NCBI GenBank assembly: GCA_030430565.1
Contig: JAUIKS010000019.1
Span: 1-64,000, forward strand
Source of the DNA: Polyangia bacterium
GTDB taxonomy: Bacteria; Myxococcota_A; Polyangia; Nannocystales; Nannocystaceae
Length of the DNA stretch: 64,000 nt
Reading direction: 5' to 3'
Shown here: piece after piece, positions 53,603 through 62,190 of the stretch
How the letters are laid out: each line of letters starts with the position of its first letter
How positions within the stretch are numbered: position 1 is the stretch's first letter
The notes under the pieces: model-generated
What the model was told of the DNA's origin: nothing
Database searches by the model: none
The model's input: only the letters and a program-made list of their open reading frames with translations
Translations under genes and position numbers: made by a program

Positions 53603-55920
53603 GCGCCCCCGCCCGCCCGCGCGCGCCCGGGCTCCACGAACTCTCGCCACGCGCGCACGATCCGCGGGAGGTCGTCGTCGAGGGTCGGCCGCATGCGCAC
53701 GAGCTCGCGCTCGACCAGCTCCCCGCCGACGCGCACCCGCTCGCGCTCCCGCTCCCGCGTGAACAGGATCTTGCCCTCGGGCGAGCGCCGGTACAGCGGC
53801 AGGCCGCGGCGGTCGTAGCCGATCCGCTCGGCGACCGCGAAGAACACTCGCTCCTCCCCTCCCGACGGCCGCGCCCGCGCCTGCGCGCGCCGCTGAATCA
53901 GCAGCGTCGAGGTCAGGATGTTGACGTTGGCCTCCGGGATGAAGGTCTCCATCGGCAGCTCGACGCTCGCCAGGATCTTCGCGTGTCTCATGAGCCAGGC
54001 GCGGATATACGCGTCCGAGGGGTTGCTCAGCAGGCCGTTTGGGAGCACGAGCGCCGCGCGGCCGCCCGGCTTGAGCAGCTGCACCACGCGCTCGATGAAC
54101 AGCACCTCGGGCGCGACGCTGCCCTGCAGCGCCGCCCGCATCTCGAACGCGCCGGGCGCGACCTCCCGCCACGCGCGCCCGAGCTCGTAGCGCCCCAGGA
54201 TCTGCGGGTCGGTGACCGGGATCCTCGCGCCGAAGGGCGGGTTGGTGGCGATCACGTCGACGCTCCCCGTGGGGACGGCCGCGCGCGCGGCCGCGACGTC
54301 ATCGAGAGTTCCTTCGGGCAGCTCGAGCGAGTTGACGTGAAACACCTGCGGATCCGCGTCGCTGGCGAGGTGCACGTTCATCTGCGCCGCCTTCACCAGG
54401 TAGGGGTCAAAGTCCGCGCCGAACAGCCGCTCGGCCGCGAACGCGCGCTGCAGCGCGAGCACCTCGCGCCGCTGCGCCGCCGTCTTGCGCGACCTGTCGA
54501 TCCCGCGCGCGCGACAGTACCGCGCGTCGAGATGGTCGATCGCCGCGACGAGGAAGCCGCCGGTGCCGCACGCGGGGTCCATAAAGCGCTCGCCCGGCTT
54601 CGGGTCGAGCATGTTGATCGCCATGCTGATGACGGAGCGCGGCGTGAAGAACTGGCCCTTGTCGCCGCGCAGGTTCGACCCAACGATCTCTTGGTACGCC
54701 GCCCCCTTGGCGTCGACCTCCGTGCGCGCGAGGTCGTACTTAGCGAGCTCGGAGACCATGAAGCCGAGCGCGCGGTCCGAGAGCGAGAGGCGCTCCTCGC
54801 CGCGGAAGATGTTGGCGTGGCGGGCCTTGACCTCGTCGAAGAGCGGCAGCACGCGCGCGCGGATGGCCGCCCGCCCCGCGGGCGTGAACTGCTCGGTGGG
54901 CCCCGCCCAGAACCTGCGCGCTGGGCCAGCGCTGCGCTCGTCGTGGACCTTGGCGAAGATCAGGTAGAGCAGCTGCCAGAACGCGGCCTCGCGCGGCATC
55001 CCCTCGTTCCCGTGGATGAAGTTGTGACACCGGCGGAAGGTGACGCGCAGCATGTCGGGGTCGGCGCGGCGCATGCGAGCGCGCGCGTCGAGCTCGCGCG
55101 CCGCCGGATCGCCGACGGCCGGCCAGTCGCCGATCGGCTCGTACCTGACGCGCTCGCCCGCGAGCTCACGCTTGGCGAAGAAGAACAGCTCCAGCCCGTT
55201 GGTCCACAGGCCCAGGCGACAGCCGCGGGCCGCGCCCATGAGCGCGCGCAGCAGCGCGACCTCTTTGCGCGCGTGCTCGTGGTCGCGGATCTTGGTCGCG
55301 CCCTTCTTGCTCGGTCGCGGCTCTCGCTCGCAGAGGACGACGCGCGTGAGGTGCTCGAGCGTGTGCGGAGCCCCCGGCGCGAACACGGCGATGTCGACCC
55401 GCCGGCGGCGACCGTCCACCGGCACGGGGAAGCTCGCCTCCATGTCCGAGATCGCGACGCCGTACTCGTGCAGCAGCGCCCGCGCGATCCGCTGGCGCAC
55501 GCGCTCCTTCGGCGTGTCTCTGATCGCCTCGCCGCTGATGTAGTCGAGCAGCGATCCCTCCGCCAGCGCCTCGGCGGCCTCGTCGGGCCCGGCGCGCCCC
55601 GCTGGCGCCGGCGTCACCGACTCGCGCGCGCCGGCGGGCCGCGGGCCCGCGAGGATCCGCGCGATGAGCTCCGCCTTCGCGCGCCCGCGTTCCTCGAGCG
55701 CGCGCCCGCGCGCGATCGTCTTCAGCTCCTGCAGGCTCAAGCCCGCCAATATCTCGGCGAGTCCGGCGCGCCGCGAGCGGACGAGCGCGTTGATCAAGGT
55801 CCGCTTGCGCCGGTCCCCGAGCTCGAGCCCCAGCTGGCGACAGAGCCCGAGCAGCCGCTTCGCGGTCAAGCTCTCCAGGACGCTGCGCTTGCTCGGCTTC
55901 TTCATGGACGATCGGCTCAC
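53599..55920 (-). CDS. N6-adenine DNA methylase fused to an HsdR_N-like nuclease domain
   Basis: 773 aa from a GTG. Residues about 15-95 are two SAP/helix-extended motifs (LSLQELKTIARGR...). Residues about 125-275 resemble the type I R-subunit N-terminal domain (RRVDIAVFAPGAPH, VVLCEREPRPSK, CRLGLWTNGLELFFF), but the usual ExK is VVLCERE here, so nuclease activity may be lost. Residues about 380-720 are an HsdM-type methylase: DPACGTGGFLVAAIDHL (motif I) and the catalytic NPPF in VIATNPPFGARIP (motif IV). With the S-like gene it forms a modification or defence module lacking a helicase. Confidence 0.85.
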   Translation of the reverse strand: MSRSSMKKPSKRSVLESLTAKRLLGLCRQLGLELGDRRKRTLINALVRSRRAGLAEILAGLSLQELKTIARGRALEERGRAKAELIARILAGPRPAGARESVTPAPAGRAGPDEAAEALAEGSLLDYISGEAIRDTPKERVRQRIARALLHEYGVAISDMEASFPVPVDGRRRRVDIAVFAPGAPHTLEHLTRVVLCEREPRPSKKGATKIRDHEHARKEVALLRALMGAARGCRLGLWTNGLELFFFAKRELAGERVRYEPIGDWPAVGDPAARELDARARMRRADPDMLRVTFRRCHNFIHGNEGMPREAAFWQLLYLIFAKVHDERSAGPARRFWAGPTEQFTPAGRAAIRARVLPLFDEVKARHANIFRGEERLSLSDRALGFMVSELAKYDLARTEVDAKGAAYQEIVGSNLRGDKGQFFTPRSVISMAINMLDPKPGERFMDPACGTGGFLVAAIDHLDARYCRARGIDRSRKTAAQRREVLALQRAFAAERLFGADFDPYLVKAAQMNVHLASDADPQVFHVNSLELPEGTLDDVAAARAAVPTGSVDVIATNPPFGARIPVTDPQILGRYELGRAWREVAPGAFEMRAALQGSVAPEVLFIERVVQLLKPGGRAALVLPNGLLSNPSDAYIRAWLMRHAKILASVELPMETFIPEANVNILTSTLLIQRRAQARARPSGGEERVFFAVAERIGYDRRGLPLYRRSPEGKILFTRERERERVRVGGELVERELVRMRPTLDDDLPRIVRAWREFVEPGRARAGGGA

Positions 55921-56071
55921 GCGGGCGGAGACGCGCTACTTTAGTCGATGCCGTCCGCGATCGCGACGGCGCCCGCGCGGCCCCTCCGCGCCGCGACAAA
56001 ACCACAACTATAACAACACCTTATCGCGCGCCTTCACGCTCGCCACGACTCGACGTAGCCGCCGCGCGGCG

Positions 56072-56077
56072 TACACT
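56072..56077 (+). promoter_or_regulatory. -10 box TACACT, leaderless-type spacing
   Basis: Seven nucleotides before the ATG at 56085; no ribosome site fits between. Confidence 0.55.
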
Positions 56078-56084
56078 GGGCGGC

Positions 56085-56741
56085 ATGAAGACCCTGGAAT
56101 TCGCGCCGTATCAGGAGCAGCGCGCGCGCTGGCCGAGCGCCGGGCGACACATCCTCGCGCAGTACGACGATGAGTCCATCGTCGTCTACCAGGCCTACCG
56201 ACCCGAGATCGGTGAGTTCGCCGCCACGCATCAGCGCTTCGGCGGCGCCTGGTCCTTCGGCCGGATGAGCTGGATCAAGCCCAACTTCCTGTGGATGATG
56301 TACCGCTGCGGCTGGGCGAGCAAAGCTGGCCAAGAGGTCGTGTTGGCGGTCCGGCTCCGGCGCGACGCCTTCGATCAGATCCTCGCGGGCGCGGTCCACT
56401 CGAGCTTCGTCGCCGAGGTCTACGGGGACCAGGCGAGCTGGAAGGCCGCGGTCAAGCGCTCGAATGTACGCCTGCAGTGGGACCCTGACCACGACCCGCA
56501 CGGCAACAAGCTCCAACGACGCGCCGTTCAGCTCGGCCTTCGCGGCGCGACGCTCGCCCAGTACGCGGAGCCGTGGATCCTGGGGATCGAGGACATCAGC
56601 GCGCGGGTCAGGGCGGAGCGCGAGCACGTGCGCGCGCGCCAGCTCGAGCGGCTCTCGACCCCGCGCGAGCGCGTCTACCCGGTGACCGACGCCGCGGTCG
56701 CCGCTCGCCTCGGGATCGCGACGAGCGAGGCGGCGCGCTGA
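56085..56741 (+). CDS. DUF4291-family protein
   Basis: 218 aa. The conserved core of DUF4291 is visible: QYDDESIVVYQAYRPEIGEF, MSWIKPNFLWMMYRCGWASK and GQEVVLAVRLRRDAFD. Function of the family is unknown; it is widespread and cytoplasmic. It is divergent from the methylase operon and followed by a strong 13 bp hairpin. Confidence 0.85.
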   Translation: MKTLEFAPYQEQRARWPSAGRHILAQYDDESIVVYQAYRPEIGEFAATHQRFGGAWSFGRMSWIKPNFLWMMYRCGWASKAGQEVVLAVRLRRDAFDQILAGAVHSSFVAEVYGDQASWKAAVKRSNVRLQWDPDHDPHGNKLQRRAVQLGLRGATLAQYAEPWILGIEDISARVRAEREHVRARQLERLSTPRERVYPVTDAAVAARLGIATSEAAR

Positions 56742-56750
56742 CCGTGGTGT

Positions 56751-56780
56751 TTTAAACATGTCTAAAAAGACATGTTTAAA
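56751..56780. terminator. Perfect 13 bp palindrome after DUF4291 gene
   Basis: TTTAAACATGTCT-AAAA-AGACATGTTTAAA begins 10 bp after the DUF4291 stop. It is a strong hairpin with a 4 nt loop, AT-rich in an otherwise GC-rich region. It can act as a terminator, or it is a full-length copy of the ACATGTC...GACA element family. Confidence 0.55.
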
Positions 56781-56789
56781 GCGGCGCTC

Positions 56790-57004
56790 ATGCGAGTATG
56801 CGGGCATGCATCTCGTCGCCTGCTCTCGACCTCAGCCTTGACCGTCTGCGCGCTCGCGCTGTGCCTGCCGGCCTGCTCCGGCGATAACTCCGACACCCGC
56901 GACCCGTCCGCGAGCTTCTCTGGGAGCAGCGTGACGATGCCCCCGGCGTGGCCACGACCTCGGGCTCGTCACGACCGACTGCGGCTAGCGCTGTTTACTG
57001 GTGA
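56790..57004 (+). pseudogene. Short frameshifted lipoprotein remnant
   Basis: The signal peptide is good (STSALTVCALALCLPACSGD, lipobox Cys) and a Ser/Thr linker follows (SASFSGSSVTM). Near 56940 the frame changes character, while another frame continues as a typical linker, PGVATTSGSSRPTAAS, and stops at 57004. The globular domain expected after such a stalk is missing. A decayed or truncated lipoprotein gene is the best reading. Confidence 0.5.
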
Positions 57005-57188
57005 GGCGGAGCCAGCGATCCAGGCTGGAGCGGAGGGCGCGCGCTGTCGCGCGCGCAGGCGACGCGGTCACGAGCGTGACGAGCGAGTCCGCGCGCGCGT
57101 ACGCGGCTCGGAGGGTCCATCCATGGATGTACACGTTTCGCGGGGTTCTGGTGCGCGACGCGACGACGCGGTACCGTCGTGAGCGCTG

Positions 57189-57533
57189 ATGAACGTGTTC
57201 AAGTACATCATGATCTCGCTCGCGCTGCTCGGCGCCGCGCTCGGCCTCGCCGCCGGGATCACGCAGTACGAAGGGGGTGGCCTCGCGATCATCCTGTGCC
57301 TCGTCCCGGCCGCGCTCGGCCTCGCCAGCAACCTCGCCTCGGCGCTCATCGCCCGCGTCGCCGCCGGCCTGAGCATCCCGTGCTTCCTGCTCGTCGCGAT
57401 GCTCGGCAGCAAGTTCGACTCGCTCGAGGGCGTCATGGTCGCGGCCTTCTTCGGGATGGTGTTCGCGGTCATCGTCATGCTCCGGGCCGAGCGGCCGGCG
57501 AAGACCGCCCAGCGCTCGCCCGCCCGCGCGTGA
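57189..57533 (+). CDS. Small four-helix membrane protein
   Basis: 114 aa with four hydrophobic segments (IMISLALLGAALGLAAGI, LAIILCLVPAALGLASNL, VAAGLSIPCFLLVAMLG, GVMVAAFFGMVFAVIVML) and a charged Arg/Ala tail. No motif or family recognised. TACCGT lies 11 nt before the ATG. Convergent with the glycosyltransferase operon. Confidence 0.7.
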   Translation: MNVFKYIMISLALLGAALGLAAGITQYEGGGLAIILCLVPAALGLASNLASALIARVAAGLSIPCFLLVAMLGSKFDSLEGVMVAAFFGMVFAVIVMLRAERPAKTAQRSPARA

Positions 57534-57539
57534 ACGAGC

Positions 57540-58553
57540 TCAGACGCCGAGCCAAGACTGATAGCGGGTCGCCATGGCGTCCGCGCGAAAGCTCGGCGGC
57601 AGCGCCGGGTGAGCCGGCTCCGCTCGCGTCGCGCGGTCGAGCGCGTCGCCGAGCGACCTGATGTCCTCGGCCCAGCGCCCGCGATACGGGGCCAAGAACA
57701 GCTGGTCGGCGACGTACTCCATGAGCCCGCCGTGGGCGAAGGCGACGACCGGCACGCCCAGCGCGACGCCCTCGAGCGCGACCAGCGAGCAGCTCTCTGG
57801 CTCCCGCGACGGGATCAGGAGACAGCGCGCGCCCGCGAGTCGCCGGCGCTTGCTCGCGATGTCGCGCAGCGGCCCCTCGTAGCGAACGACGCCGGGGAAG
57901 CGCGCCATGGTCTCGCGCAGGTGCGTCCGGTCGTTGAACACGATGTCCTCGGGCGCGCTCGCCCCCAGCCCGCCGTAGACGACGAGCGTCAGCCCGCGCG
58001 CGGCGCAGACGGCCGCGGCCATGTCGATCCCCTTCAGCCGGTTCACGCGGCCGATGTACACGACCTCGCGCGCGACGCAGACGGGATCGCGGGGCAGCGC
58101 GGGCGCCTCGACGCCGTTGTGGAGCACGGCGCAGGCGTCGTACGAGCGACCCGTGAACTGGGAGAACGCGGCGCGCAGGAACTCGCTCACGAACGCGACC
58201 CTCGACGACGGCGCGGGTCGGTAGACGTACTGCGGCGCGACGTGGAACACGCGACGCACCCGCGCCGCGTCGTCCCCCGCCGGGAACCGGCAGCCCGAGT
58301 GATCACAGATCCGCGCGTCGGGCATGCGCGCCAGCGTCGACGCGAGCGCGTCGGGGAGCTGCGGGTGACCGTCGACGGGGATCAACGTCACGCCCGAGGG
58401 GAGCTCGCTGCCGGGCTGCCCGAGCACGTGCGTCACGCCTGGGAGGTGCCGCGCGAGGTTGTAGACGATCACCTCGACGCCGGCGGCGGCGGCGGGCGAC
58501 ACCGGCGTCGAGCACGGGGAGACCAGGACGATCGGCGAGCGCGGGCGCGTCAC
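57540..58553 (-). CDS. GT4-type glycosyltransferase
   Basis: 337 aa. GT-B fold with the C-terminal GT4 signature: VVYIGRVNRLKGIDMAAAVC, then LIPSREPESCSLVALEGVAL (the EX7E element is EPESCSLVALE) and GVPVVAFAHGGLMEYV. The N-terminal half binds the acceptor. It transfers a nucleotide sugar to an unknown acceptor. Six bp after the GT2 gene and probably in one operon with it and the hydrolase. Confidence 0.85.
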   Translation of the reverse strand: MTRPRSPIVLVSPCSTPVSPAAAAGVEVIVYNLARHLPGVTHVLGQPGSELPSGVTLIPVDGHPQLPDALASTLARMPDARICDHSGCRFPAGDDAARVRRVFHVAPQYVYRPAPSSRVAFVSEFLRAAFSQFTGRSYDACAVLHNGVEAPALPRDPVCVAREVVYIGRVNRLKGIDMAAAVCAARGLTLVVYGGLGASAPEDIVFNDRTHLRETMARFPGVVRYEGPLRDIASKRRRLAGARCLLIPSREPESCSLVALEGVALGVPVVAFAHGGLMEYVADQLFLAPYRGRWAEDIRSLGDALDRATRAEPAHPALPPSFRADAMATRYQSWLGV

Positions 58554-58559
58554 GACGGA

Positions 58560-59756
58560 CTATCCAGCCTGTCCCTCGAGGAACATCTCTGATGAGCGCG
58601 CGGGCTTGGAGCTCGGCGCGTTGCCCCACGGCGCCTGCCGACCCGCGTCGACCAGCCGCCGCGCCTCGAGGTGGTTGCGCTGGTGCAGGAGCAGATAGGC
58701 GCGATCGAGCGCGGCCTCGGCCAGCGTGCTCGGACGTCGCGGGCTGCGCGAGGACGGGTTGAACGCGTACGGCCACGCGAAGTAGCGCTCGAGGAACGCG
58801 CGCGACTGCGGGAAGCGCTCGAACGAGCGGATGATGCCCGCGTGGATCCGAACCTGCTGCCGTCGCCACTCTTGGTAGCTGTGCGGCAGCTCCATGAAGC
58901 CGATGGAGTCACGCGGCTTGAGCGTGGGCGGCACGCCGTCGCGCTCGAGGCGGTCGCGGCCGCGGGCCGCGAAGTAGTTGCTCAGGTACGTGTCGTCGGT
59001 GATCCCGGTCTCGTCGGGCGGGTAGTCCGGCATGTACCTCACGTACGCGCCGAAGCTGAAGCCCTCGCAGAAGCGCGGGACCTCGCTGCGCGACCGATAA
59101 GGCGCCGCGATGACGCGCTGAAACGCCGCGACCGCGGCCGCGCGCGCGCGGCTGGGGTGGCGCGCCCGGAGCTCGGACCACGTGGAGCGCCGCGCGCGAA
59201 GGACCGAGCCGACCAAGACCGGGGCGCGATACCGCCGCTCGTGCTCGACGAGCGCGTCGAGGTTGCGACGCAGCGACCCCGCGCGCAGCCGCACGTCGTC
59301 GTCCAAGAAGTGCACGATCCCGCGGGCCGCGTGCAGCCTCGCGTGGGCCAGCAGCGCGTTGAGAGCGTGGTTACGGCCCGCGCGGGGCAGCTCGATCAGG
59401 CTCGCCGAGAGCGCGACCTCGCGGCCGCGCTGGGGGGCGCCCAGCGCCCGTAGAAATCGCGAGATCTCGCGCCGCGCCGGCGCCCGCGACTGACCGTTCA
59501 AGCAGATCACCCAGCGGACCGAGTACGCGTCCAGGCAGCGCGTGATCTCGCCGCGCGCGTGCTGGAGCGAGGCGAAGATGTGCGCCGCGCTGTCGATGGT
59601 CGGGATGCCGATCACGACGGGCGTCCTGCCGCGACCCATGGGTAGCGAAGCTACCGGCTCTGTGCCGGAAAGGAAAGCGCGCGTCGGCGAGCCGCCCTGA
59701 GCCGCGGTACGGTCAGCTGTACTCGAGGCCATTTGACCTGCTCGCCCGGACATCAC
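58560..59756 (-). CDS. GT2-type glycosyltransferase
   Basis: 398 aa. The GT-A fold is marked by PVVIGIPTIDSAAHIFASLQ near residue 45 and the metal-binding FLDDDVRLRAGSL. A later DETGITDDTYLSNYFAARG could be the ED/acceptor region. The first ~40 residues are low complexity and an internal ATG (MGRGRTPVV) may be the true start. The middle gene of a minus-strand operon between the hydrolase and the GT4 enzyme; surface polysaccharide or glycolipid synthesis is inferred. Confidence 0.8.
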   Translation of the reverse strand: MMSGRAGQMASSTADRTAAQGGSPTRAFLSGTEPVASLPMGRGRTPVVIGIPTIDSAAHIFASLQHARGEITRCLDAYSVRWVICLNGQSRAPARREISRFLRALGAPQRGREVALSASLIELPRAGRNHALNALLAHARLHAARGIVHFLDDDVRLRAGSLRRNLDALVEHERRYRAPVLVGSVLRARRSTWSELRARHPSRARAAAVAAFQRVIAAPYRSRSEVPRFCEGFSFGAYVRYMPDYPPDETGITDDTYLSNYFAARGRDRLERDGVPPTLKPRDSIGFMELPHSYQEWRRQQVRIHAGIIRSFERFPQSRAFLERYFAWPYAFNPSSRSPRRPSTLAEAALDRAYLLLHQRNHLEARRLVDAGRQAPWGNAPSSKPARSSEMFLEGQAG

Positions 59757-59772
59757 CGCCCGCGGCGCGCGA

Positions 59773-60531
59773 TCACGGGCTGAGCGACGCGAAGAAGCGC
59801 TCGAGCGCCGCGAAGTACTCGCGCGCGTTGAGCTGCATCACGCTGTTGTGATCGCCGCGCGCGAACACCTCGAGACGCCTCGGCGCGCGCGCCCACGCGT
59901 GCAGGCGCTCGGCGTGGGAGACGTCGACGAGCTGGTCGCGACGCGCGTGCAGGATCAGGGTCGCGCCGCGGTGTCGCGCGAGCTTCGCTCGATGGTCGAA
60001 GCGCCGCGCCGCCGCCTCCCGCAGCTCCCGCGCGCTGACGCCGAGCTCGCGGGGGTCCGCGCGCAGGAGCACCCGCTCGAGCGGCTCGGCGATCCCGCTC
60101 TCGAGCACGAGGCCCGCCGCGCCCGCCCGCGCCGCCCACTCGAGCGCGTAGATCGAGCCGACCGAGCGCCCGTAGGCGATGACGCGCGCGGGCGGGAGCT
60201 GCAGCGCCTCGGCGAGCGCGAGCACGTCGTCGAGCATCGCCGCCATCTTCGGCGTCCCGGTCGAGCGCCCGTAGCCGCGGTACTCGGCGAACACGACGTT
60301 CACGCCGAGGCCGAGCAAGATGTTCTCGAAGTCAGGCACGTAGTCGCCGACGACCTCGCCGTTGCCGTGGAAGAACACCACGGTGCGCCGCGCCGGGTCG
60401 ACCACGCGGCGGCGGCAGGCCAAGACCGCGCCGTCGACCGGGACCTCGAGCGTGCACAGGCAGTCGTCCGGGCGCGGGAAGAAGTAGCGCGCGCTGACGA
60501 CGGGGTGATCGAAGGGATCGGGCGATCTCAC
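59773..60531 (-). CDS. Alpha/beta hydrolase
   Basis: 252 aa from a GTG. The fold is clear: VVFFHGNGEVVGDYVPDFE (oxyanion HGNG), YGRSVGSIYALEWAARAG with nucleophile Ser in GRSVG, LILHARRDQLVDVSHAERL (catalytic Asp) and ARGDHNSVM (catalytic His). This matches the BEM46/ABHD13-like serine hydrolases. The start is set by TACGAT 6 nt upstream, 40 codons inside the longest frame. First gene of the operon with two glycosyltransferases. Confidence 0.85.
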   Translation of the reverse strand: MRSPDPFDHPVVSARYFFPRPDDCLCTLEVPVDGAVLACRRRVVDPARRTVVFFHGNGEVVGDYVPDFENILLGLGVNVVFAEYRGYGRSTGTPKMAAMLDDVLALAEALQLPPARVIAYGRSVGSIYALEWAARAGAAGLVLESGIAEPLERVLLRADPRELGVSARELREAAARRFDHRAKLARHRGATLILHARRDQLVDVSHAERLHAWARAPRRLEVFARGDHNSVMQLNAREYFAALERFFASLSP

Positions 60532-60537
60532 CGCGCC

Positions 60538-60543
60538 ATCGTA
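60538..60543 (-). promoter_or_regulatory. -10 box TACGAT, leaderless-type spacing
   Basis: Six nucleotides before the GTG at 60531; the probable promoter of the hydrolase-GT2-GT4 operon. Confidence 0.5.
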
Positions 60544-60740
60544 GCGCGCACGATCGTCGCGGGCGCCCGGCGGACGGCCTCGCGGCGCGCGGGTCACCGC
60601 GACCTGGAGCGCCGCAGACATCGAGCCTTCGAAGCCCGCCCTCGGGCTCAAGCTCGAGGTGCGCGCGCGTGTTCGCGACCGCCGGCTGCACGCCGGAGTC
60701 GTCGCGCTCGCGCGCCCCCTACAGCGCGCTCCTCGTCGGC

Positions 60741-61208
60741 TCAGCCGCCGCTAGCGAGCGTGACCAGGATCTCGCGCACTGGCGCCGGGATCGAGAGCAG
60801 CCGGTTCTTCTGCACGTCGCTGAGCGACATCCCGACCTGCTCGACGACCACGCTCGGCGCCTCCCACAAGCGGCTCACGAGCAGCGGGTTTGGGAGCACC
60901 CGGCTGAACAGCTTGGTGAAGAAGGGGTCGCTCCAGATCGCCGCCTGCAGCACCGGGTGCCCGAGCGCCCGGTTGAGCAGCGCCGCGGTCGCGGGGTTCG
61001 CCCACATCATCTTCACGCGCGCGGGGTCGTCGACCGCCTTGTTGAAGCGCTCGACCTGCTCCTGCCCGACGGTCGCGGCGCCGCCGGTGCTCGAGCCGAT
61101 CCGGGCCTGGAGCTGATTGACGTTGACGATCCGCGTGTCGATCATCCGCCGCTCAGGTCGCTTTACGCCGAGCATTCGTCCGCTGATTAGCTTGTCCTTG
61201 TCGACCAT
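60741..61208 (-). CDS. Small helical protein of unknown function
   Basis: 155 aa from the ATG at 61208; the upstream frame is Cys/Arg-rich without features. Helical, with a hydrophobic C-terminal half (NPATAALLNRALGHPVLQAA, LFSRVLPNPLLVSRLWEAPS). No signal peptide, transmembrane helix or motif was recognised. Confidence 0.55.
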   Translation of the reverse strand: MVDKDKLISGRMLGVKRPERRMIDTRIVNVNQLQARIGSSTGGAATVGQEQVERFNKAVDDPARVKMMWANPATAALLNRALGHPVLQAAIWSDPFFTKLFSRVLPNPLLVSRLWEAPSVVVEQVGMSLSDVQKNRLLSIPAPVREILVTLASGG

Positions 61209-61563
61209 TGGGCACCGGAGGTACGCGCTCGCTCGCGAGGAGTCGAGGCGGCGAGTGGGCGTGGAGACCCGACATGTGCAGAATTCAATCATCCCGCGGC
61301 GCTCGCCCGCCGTCAACGTCGCCGCGCCCGCGCGCGTGACCGAATAACCACGTCAACGTGACATCTTACAGCCTCGGCGCGATGCCGAGCCGGCGCGAGG
61401 CCAGCGTCACGGCGATCGTGCGCGGCGAGAGAGCGCGCGCGCAGACAAAAGCGCGCGAGCGGTCGCCACGGGCCGCCAGCCCGCGGGCACTCCTGATCTC
61501 TCGAGAGTCGTGGAGAGTTGTATCGCCCAGGGTCGGTTCTGTGATGAACTTGTAGGAGTCGCC
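61209..61563. other. Divergent intergenic region
   Basis: No credible gene; open frames are Arg/Ala-rich shadows. AGGAG at 61554-61558 is the ribosome site of the STAS-like gene, which sets its start at the GTG 61564. Confidence 0.5.
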
Positions 61564-61950
61564 GTGACGAGCCCCTCCATCGAGTACGTGTTCCCGAGCA
61601 ACGTCAACCTCGGGATCGTCGCGATGAAGCTGCGCGGCAAGCTGGCGACCGATGACGCCTCGCGCTCGATCGTCCGCATGCAGGAGGCGATCAGCCGAGC
61701 CGGCAGGCTGCGCCTCTACTTCGACATCGCCGACTACAGCGGCTTCGAGCTGCGCGCGCTGTGGGAGCAGCTCAAGGCCGCGGCCTCGACCTTCACCGCG
61801 CTCGAGCGCGTCGCGGTGCTCGGTGATCAGCGCTGGGCCCAGCTGTGGTCTCGGTTCATGGATCCGATCACGCCCTTCGAGATCCGGCACTTCGCGAGCG
61901 AGGCGAGCGACGAGGCGACGCGCTGGATCAACGAGGGCCTCGACGCCTGA
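61564..61950 (+). CDS. STAS/SpoIIAA-like protein
   Basis: 128 aa from a GTG preceded by AGGAG at 5 nt spacing. The pattern fits SpoIIAA-like (PF11964) proteins: VAMKLRGKLATDDASRSIVR, RLRLYFDIADYSGFELRALW, RVAVLGDQRWAQLWSRFMDP, EIRHFASEASDEATRWINEG. These small cytoplasmic proteins are related to anti-sigma antagonists and lipid-binding STAS domains; the conserved Ser of true antagonists is not evident. Role unknown. Confidence 0.8.
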   Translation: MTSPSIEYVFPSNVNLGIVAMKLRGKLATDDASRSIVRMQEAISRAGRLRLYFDIADYSGFELRALWEQLKAAASTFTALERVAVLGDQRWAQLWSRFMDPITPFEIRHFASEASDEATRWINEGLDA

Positions 61951-61970
61951 GCGCGTTCGCGCCCGCGGAT

Positions 61971-61991
61971 ACATGTCCGTTTCGACACGTT
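61971..61991. repeat. ACATGTCCG...GACACGTT element
   Basis: Located 21 bp after the STAS-like stop. ACATGTC and GACA are separated by six bases, as in the copies at 19247 and 52196. Confidence 0.4.
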
Positions 61992-62190
61992 AAAAACCGC
62001 GCGCTCTAGCGAGCCCCCCACGCCGCGAAAGCGACGTTCCGCGGGAATTCGCGACTTTCTGCACGAGCTTCGAAACGCGACGCGGCGCCCCGCATCTACC
62101 CCGAGAGACAGGGAGCGCAGCCTCGCGCCGGCGTAGCAGCCCGACGCGCAGCCCGCTCGGGGCGTGGGAGACGCGCCAAAGGAGCCCGGA

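Noticed and set aside
53983..55944. 653-codon plus-strand open frame
   Set aside because: Antisense of the methylase gene; DPACGTGGF and NPPF are on the other strand.
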